A DNA stretch of 64,000 nucleotides from Klenkia sesuvii (GTDB taxonomy: Bacteria; Actinomycetota; Actinomycetes; Mycobacteriales; Geodermatophilaceae): contig NZ_JBAPLU010000002.1 of assembly GCF_037083825.1 (NCBI RefSeq), forward strand, positions 124,001 through 188,000, given 5' to 3'. The position numbers and the translations under genes were made by a program. Each line of letters starts with the position of its first letter. The stretch's first letter is position 1. The notes beneath the pieces are model-generated. The model saw only the letters and a program-made list of their open reading frames with translations. It had not been told where the DNA came from and searched no databases. Shown one piece after another: positions 60,362-64,000 of this stretch.

Positions 60362-60792
60362 CTTCGTTTGCCTCCCTCGACCCGCCGAGGCGGGGGGATC
60401 TGACCTGGTCTGCCCGTCCGGGCACGATCGGCGCCCGGACCGGACTGTGGACGAGCCACGTCGCACCTGGCCGGCACCTGTCGACCCGGGTACGACCAGG
60501 AGGACACTAGGCAGACCGTGGGGGGCCGTCCACGACCGTCACCGTTTTGTGACTTCCGCTCACGATCTGCCGGTTCAAGGCCGGAAGCGGTCGGAAACAC
60601 TGGCGTCATCGCCCGGTCACAACCACATCTTCTGCGGACTGGACGGCCTGCATCCGCAAGCCATCCCGCGCGAGCCCGCTGGTGCAGCGGCGGGGGTCGA
60701 GGACGGGAGCCGGCCGGGCGGGCAATGTGTGGCGGGCGGTGCGGCGGGTAGACCACGTCTCGACCGAGCACCCCAGACGTGAGGAGCACGCC
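60362..60792. other. 431-nt intergenic region with two divergent promoters
   Basis: No gene was recognised. On the minus strand TGGACG (60532-60527), 17 nt and TAGTGT (60509-60504) form a candidate housekeeping promoter for the opp operon, leaving a leader of about 135 nt. On the plus strand GTGT (60727-60730), 15 nt and GGGTAG (60746-60751) form a candidate stress-sigma promoter for the CsbD gene. The stretch between them holds no recognised structure. Confidence 0.5.
60727..60751 (+). promoter_or_regulatory. Candidate SigB/SigF-type promoter for the CsbD gene
   Basis: GTGT-N15-GGGTAG, close to the GTTT-N15-17-GGGTA pattern of actinobacterial SigF/SigB promoters. CsbD is a general-stress protein in other bacteria, consistent with such control. 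Confidence 0.45.
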
Positions 60793-60963
60793 ATGAGCGC
60801 CGTCGACAAGATCAAGAACAAGGCCGAGGAGCTGATGGGCCAGGGCAAGGAGGCCGCGGGCGACGCGACCGACAACCGCGACCTGCAGGCCGAGGGTCAG
60901 CGCGACCAGGCCTCGGGCAACGCCAAGCAGGCCGGCGAGAAGGTCAAGGACGTCTTCAAGTAG
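60793..60963 (+). CDS. CsbD-family general stress protein
   Basis: 56 residues, MSAVDKIKNKAEELMGQGKE, AAGDATDNRDLQAEGQRDQA and a lysine-rich end GEKVKDVFK. This is the CsbD pattern of a small, highly charged helical protein. Role unknown; CsbD is part of the SigB regulon in Bacillus. ATG 60793 follows GAGGAG. A long terminator hairpin follows. Confidence 0.85.
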   Translation: MSAVDKIKNKAEELMGQGKEAAGDATDNRDLQAEGQRDQASGNAKQAGEKVKDVFK

Positions 60964-61026
60964 CAGAAGGACCCCCTCGCCCCCCGCCAGACGCTCCGCG
61001 TCCGTCAGGACCCTGCGAGGGAGCCG

Positions 61027-61070
61027 CACGACGAAGGCGCCGTCCCCACCGGGGCGGCGCCTTCGTCGTG
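61027..61070. terminator. Long bidirectional terminator after csbD
   Basis: A perfect 16-bp stem (61027-61042 with 61055-61070, CACGACGAAGGCGCCG), with an inner CCCC/GGGG pairing in the loop. It lies between the ends of two convergent genes and touches the stop of the Nudix gene. Confidence 0.8.
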
Positions 61071-61829
61071 TCAGAGACGGGCCAGCAGCGCCCGGACGGC
61101 GGGCAGCAGCGGCCGGTCGGCGGGGATCCAGTCCAGGTCGTCCAGCTCACCGCCGGTGACCCACCGCACCTCGGTGTGCTCGTGCGCGACCAGGTGGTCG
61201 GCGGTGATCCGGCCCCACCAGACCCGCAGCGTCGAGGCCCCGGGCGCACCACCGGCCACCACGCCGGGCAGCGGCACCTCCCCGAGGAACGCCTGCGGCG
61301 TGATGCCCACCGACAGCTCCTCGCGGCACTCGCGCACCAGCGCGGCGAGCTCGGACTCCCCCGGCTCCACCTTGCCGCCGGGGAACTCCCACCGGCCGGC
61401 CAGCGGCCCCGACCCGCGCTGGGCCACCAGCACCCGGTCACCGTCCACCAGGGCCGCACCCACCACCTGGACGACGTCCTCCGCTCGGCGGCGGGCAGCC
61501 GCGGCGTACAGGTCGAGGTGGGCCTGCATCGCGGCCAGCACGTGCCGCCGGACGACGGTCTGGTCCAGCAACCGACCCAGCACGCCGGGCACCCGGTTGT
61601 CCCACTCGACCTGCTCGTCGACCAGCGTGCCCGCCCCGGTCGGGGAGAAGCGACGAGTGTGCCGCACCTGGGCCAGCAACCCCCCCGACCCGTGGAACTC
61701 GTCGGCGTGCGGGCGGTCGGCGGAGACCTCGGCCAGCGCCCAGGGCCAGGGCCGGCCCAGCACCCGGGCCACGTCGAAGGCCACCGTCAGCGGCGCCTCC
61801 ACCAGCGTGGTGAATCGCAGCTGGAACAC
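61071..61829 (-). CDS. SRPBCC-Nudix fusion protein (MutT-like)
   Basis: 252 residues. The N-terminal part (1-115: LRFTTLVEAPLTVAFDVARV, FHGSGGLLAQVRHTRRFSPTGAGTLV, LDQTVVRRHVLAAMQAHL) resembles an SRPBCC/polyketide-cyclase domain. The C-terminal part (118-252) is a MutT-type Nudix hydrolase with the Nudix box at about 152-174 (GKVEPGE-x7-RECREELSV, with Ser replacing the usual Gly of EExGU). It may hydrolyse oxidised nucleotides such as 8-oxo-dGTP. M. tuberculosis MutT2 has only the Nudix part. GTG 61829 starts the fused frame. Confidence 0.82.
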   Translation of the reverse strand: MFQLRFTTLVEAPLTVAFDVARVLGRPWPWALAEVSADRPHADEFHGSGGLLAQVRHTRRFSPTGAGTLVDEQVEWDNRVPGVLGRLLDQTVVRRHVLAAMQAHLDLYAAAARRRAEDVVQVVGAALVDGDRVLVAQRGSGPLAGRWEFPGGKVEPGESELAALVRECREELSVGITPQAFLGEVPLPGVVAGGAPGASTLRVWWGRITADHLVAHEHTEVRWVTGGELDDLDWIPADRPLLPAVRALLARL

Positions 61830-61851
61830 CGCGGCAGTTTCCCAGACCGGG

Positions 61852-61857
61852 CAGGAT
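61852..61857 (+). promoter_or_regulatory. Candidate leaderless -10 box of the Rrf2 gene
   Basis: CAGGAT, 7 nt before GTG 61865. It deviates from TANNNT only in the first base. Confidence 0.35.
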
Positions 61858-61864
61858 GGGCTGC

Positions 61865-62338
61865 GTGCGCATCACCGCCCGCGTCGACTACGCCGTTCGG
61901 GCCACCCTCGAGCTGGCCGCGGCCAGTCCCGACGCCCTCACCTGCGACCGCATCGCGACGGCCCAGGGCATCCCGTCCCGCTTCCTGCAGGCCATCCTCG
62001 GGGACCTGCAGCACGCGCGGCTGGTCACCAGCCAGCGCGGCCGCGACGGCGGCTACCGGCTGGCGCTGCCGCCGTCGGAGGTCTCCATCGCCCGGGTGAT
62101 GCGGGTCGAGCAGGGATTCCTCGCCGAGGTGCACGGCCAGCGCCCCGAGGACTCGAGCTACCCCGGGGTGGCCGGGTCGCTGACCGAGGTGTGGGTGGCC
62201 GCCCGCGACTCCTACCGCCGCGTGCTCGAGCAGGTGACCCTCGCCGACGTCGTCGCGGGGAAGCTGCCGGCCGCCGTCGCCGAGCTGGCCGAGGTCGAGA
62301 GCGCCTGGCGGTCCTTCGGGGCCGTCCCGGTCGACTGA
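61865..62338 (+). CDS. Rrf2-family transcriptional regulator without Fe-S cysteines
   Basis: 157 residues. VRITARVDYAVRATLELAAA and IPSRFLQAILGDLQHARLVTSQRGRDGGYRLAL form the Rrf2 winged helix. Only one cysteine (Cys27) is present; the three cysteines that hold the Fe-S cluster in IscR and NsrR are absent. It lies just upstream of cysC and sulfite reductase, so a CymR-like role in cysteine and sulfur control is likely. The signal would be a metabolite or partner protein rather than a cluster. Confidence 0.82.
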   Translation: MRITARVDYAVRATLELAAASPDALTCDRIATAQGIPSRFLQAILGDLQHARLVTSQRGRDGGYRLALPPSEVSIARVMRVEQGFLAEVHGQRPEDSSYPGVAGSLTEVWVAARDSYRRVLEQVTLADVVAGKLPAAVAELAEVESAWRSFGAVPVD

Positions 62339-62369
62339 TCGACTCCTGCCCCCTGTTGACTGCTGCCCC

Positions 62370-62906
62370 ATGACCGGAGTCGCCGTCCTCCTCACCGGCC
62401 TGTCGGGTGCGGGCAAGTCCACGATCACCGATGCGCTGGTCGCCGAGCTCGCGGCCGCGGGCACCCCGGTGACCGTGCTCGACGGCGACGCGGTGCGCAC
62501 CCACCTCTCCTCCGAGCTCGGGTTCTCCCGGGCCGACCGCGACCTCAACATCCGCCGCATCGGCTGGGTCGCCGGTGAGGTCGTCAAGCACGGCGGCACC
62601 GCGGTCATCGCCGCCATCGCCCCGTTCGAGCAGGCCCGCCAGGAGGCCCGCGCGCTGGTCGAGGCACACGGCCGGTTCGTGCTGGTCCACCTGTCGACCC
62701 CGCTGGAGGTCTGCGAGGCCCGCGACGTGAAGGGGCTCTACGCGAAGGCCCGGGCCGGGGTGATCCCGACCTTCACCGGCGTCAGCGACCCCTACGAGGA
62801 GCCGGTGCGGGCCGAGCTGCGCATCGACACCTCCGTCGTCCCCTTGGCCGAGGCGGTCGCGCAGGTCCGGGCCGCCATGGCCGGTGTGGAAGACTCCTCG
62901 GCGTGA
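62370..62906 (+). CDS. cysC: Adenylylsulfate kinase
   Basis: 178 residues. The P-loop GLSGAGKST (10-18) and LDGDAVRTHLSSELGFSRADRDLNIRRIG are the APS-kinase signature, then APFEQARQEAR and DVKGLYAKARAG. It phosphorylates APS to PAPS using ATP. It is a stand-alone CysC here, not fused to CysN. The stop overlaps the start of the leader peptide as GTGA. Whether PAPS serves reduction or sulfation is open. Confidence 0.88.
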   Translation: MTGVAVLLTGLSGAGKSTITDALVAELAAAGTPVTVLDGDAVRTHLSSELGFSRADRDLNIRRIGWVAGEVVKHGGTAVIAAIAPFEQARQEARALVEAHGRFVLVHLSTPLEVCEARDVKGLYAKARAGVIPTFTGVSDPYEEPVRAELRIDTSVVPLAEAVAQVRAAMAGVEDSSA

Positions 62907-62989
62907 CTGGCCGCGGCACCCCCCTGGTCGCGCGGCTGCACATCGACCTGGGCCGCGTCGTGAGCGCCGCCTGTCGCCGCTCGCTCTGA
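62903..62989 (+). CDS. Cysteine-type regulatory leader peptide
   Basis: 28 residues, VTGRGTPLVARLHIDLGRVV then SAACRRSL. The R-L-H-I-D-L-x-R-V-x-S-A-x-C pattern is that of the small actinobacterial leader peptides found before sulfur-assimilation operons, where cysteine codons allow attenuation. Here it sits 54 nt before the sulfite reductase start. It overlaps the cysC stop as GTGA and also has AAGACT 7 nt upstream. A 5-bp hairpin (63017-63021 with 63026-63030) directly precedes the sulfite reductase ribosome-binding site. Confidence 0.75.
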   Translation: MTGRGTPLVARLHIDLGRVVSAACRRSL

Positions 62990-63043
62990 GCCGCGCCACC
63001 CAGTCCCCCGCAGCACCGCGCACCTGCGCGAAGGAGCCCGCCC

Positions 63044-64000
63044 GTGTCACGCACCGCCCAGAAGGGCCAGGGTCAGTGGGCCCTCGGCTACCGCGAACCG
63101 CTCAACCCCAACGAGCGGATGAAGAAGGACTCCGACGGCCTCGACGTGCGGCAGCGGATCCTCGACATCTACGCGCACACCGGCTTCGACGGCATCGACC
63201 CCGGTGACCTGCGCGGCCGCATGCGCTGGATGGGCCTCTACACCCAGCGCGCCCAGGGCATCCCCGGTGGCAAGACCGCCGTGCTGGAGCCCGAGGAGCT
63301 CGAGGACGCCTACTTCATGCTGCGCGTGCGCATCGACGGCGGGCAGCTGTCGGCCGACCAGCTGCGGGTGATCGCGGGGATCTCCACCGAGTTCGGCCGC
63401 GGCGTCGCCGACGTCACCGACCGGCAGAACGTGCAGCTGCACTGGATCCGCATCGAGGACGTCCCCGAGATCTGGCGCCGGCTGGAGGCGGTCGGCCTGT
63501 CGACCACCGAGGCCTGCGGCGACACCCCGCGCGTCATCCTGGGCTGCCCGCTGGCCGGGGTGCTCGACGACGAGGTGCTCGACGCGACCCCCGCCGTCGC
63601 CGAGGTCGTCGAGAAGTACCTGGGCGACCGGGAGTACTCCAACCTGCCGCGCAAGTTCAAGAGCTCGATCTCCGGCTGCGCCCACCACTGCACCAACCAC
63701 GAGATCAACGACGTCGCCTTCGTCGGCGTGCGCAACGCCGCGGGCGAGGCCGGCTACGACCTCTGGGTCGGCGGCGGCCTGTCCACCAACCCCCGCTTCG
63801 CCGAGCGCATCGGCGTCTTCGTGCGGCCCGACCAGGTCGCCGACGTCTGGGCCGGGGTCTGCGCCGTCTTCCGCGACTACGGCTACCGCCGATCCCGCAC
63901 CCACGCCCGGATCAAGTTCCTCATGGCCGACTGGGGCCCGGAGAAGTTCCGCCAGGTGCTGCAAGACGAGTACCTGCACGAGGCGCTGCCCGACGGCCCG
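63044..64000 (+). CDS. Ferredoxin-dependent sulfite (nitrite) reductase, 3' end outside window
   Basis: 319 codons are visible, open to the window end. Motifs are QWALGYREPLNPNERMKKDSDG at the start, VTDRQNVQLHWIRIEDVPEIW (substrate-binding half domain), STTEACGDTPRVILGCPLAG, SISGCAHHCTNHEIND and WVGGGLSTNP. They fit the siroheme/[4Fe-4S] sulfite reductase group of actinobacteria (SirA/NirA). The Fe-S cysteines are expected beyond the window. It reduces sulfite to sulfide with six electrons. GTG 63044 follows AAGGAG. Confidence 0.88.
   Translation, partial: MSRTAQKGQGQWALGYREPLNPNERMKKDSDGLDVRQRILDIYAHTGFDGIDPGDLRGRMRWMGLYTQRAQGIPGGKTAVLEPEELEDAYFMLRVRIDGGQLSADQLRVIAGISTEFGRGVADVTDRQNVQLHWIRIEDVPEIWRRLEAVGLSTTEACGDTPRVILGCPLAGVLDDEVLDATPAVAEVVEKYLGDREYSNLPRKFKSSISGCAHHCTNHEINDVAFVGVRNAAGEAGYDLWVGGGLSTNPRFAERIGVFVRPDQVADVWAGVCAVFRDYGYRRSRTHARIKFLMADWGPEKFRQVLQDEYLHEALPDGP

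Overview
This is a very GC-rich, gene-dense actinobacterial chromosome segment. Gene content and codon bias resemble Geodermatophilaceae (Blastococcus/Geodermatophilus/Modestobacter), but that placement is inference only. No rRNA, tRNA, prophage, insertion sequence or CRISPR array was seen. Much of the core order follows the Mycobacterium tuberculosis region Rv1160 to Rv1232 as I recall it: MgtE-like/DUF1003, mrp, tatB, htrA, rseA, sigE, O-methyltransferase, glgC, glgA, DUF3117, tagA, DivIVA-like, LOG, dapE, dapD, dapC, fdxC, mshB and mutT2. Other genes are interspersed.

Layout. 1-4.2 kb: the end of a membrane glycosyltransferase, an acyl-CoA dehydrogenase and a malyl-CoA-lyase-like protein. 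4.2-10.6 kb: an EamA transporter, PhzF, the MgtE-like/DUF1003 pair, and a coupled azlC-azlD-CHY zinc finger-PLP decarboxylase operon. 10.7-15.2 kb: mrp, tatB and the sigE-rseA-htrA envelope-stress operon. 15.3-20.8 kb: O-methyltransferase, RNA 2',3'-phosphodiesterase-like protein, and glgC and glgA separated by four extra genes including an AbrB/PIN toxin-antitoxin pair. 20.8-23.7 kb: a cobalamin riboswitch and a B12-type ABC importer. 23.7-31.3 kb: an oxidoreductase, App1-like phosphatase, hydrolase, carotenoid-type desaturase, an unknown Rossmann protein, a leucyl aminopeptidase and DUF3117. 31.4-34.6 kb: tagA and a TetR-controlled drug-type ABC exporter. 34.6-45 kb: epimerase, a DUF222-HNH gene between palindromes, a sigma factor and its membrane partner, an EamA transporter, two glycosyltransferases, and a cytochrome b-molybdopterin oxidoreductase fusion. 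45-54.2 kb: lysine/DAP biosynthesis (dapE, dapD, dapC), fdxC, mshB. 54.2-60.4 kb: a complete opp peptide/nickel-type ABC operon. 60.8-64 kb: a CsbD stress protein, an SRPBCC-Nudix fusion, and a sulfur-assimilation cluster (Rrf2 regulator, cysC, a cysteine-type leader peptide, sulfite reductase cut by the window end).

The clearest global signal is regulatory architecture. Many genes lack a Shine-Dalgarno and instead have a TANNNT hexamer 6-8 nt before the start codon, as expected of leaderless transcripts. Several divergent gene pairs are separated only by two nearly abutting or overlapping hexamers. Inside operons, genes are chained by 4-nt ATGA/GTGA overlaps, and in two cases apparently by CTGA with a CTG start. 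The most interesting individual items are the cysteine-type leader peptide, the DUF222-HNH gene with a candidate SOS box and flanking palindromes, the paired TetR operators, the SRPBCC-Nudix fusion and the cytochrome b-molybdoenzyme fusion.
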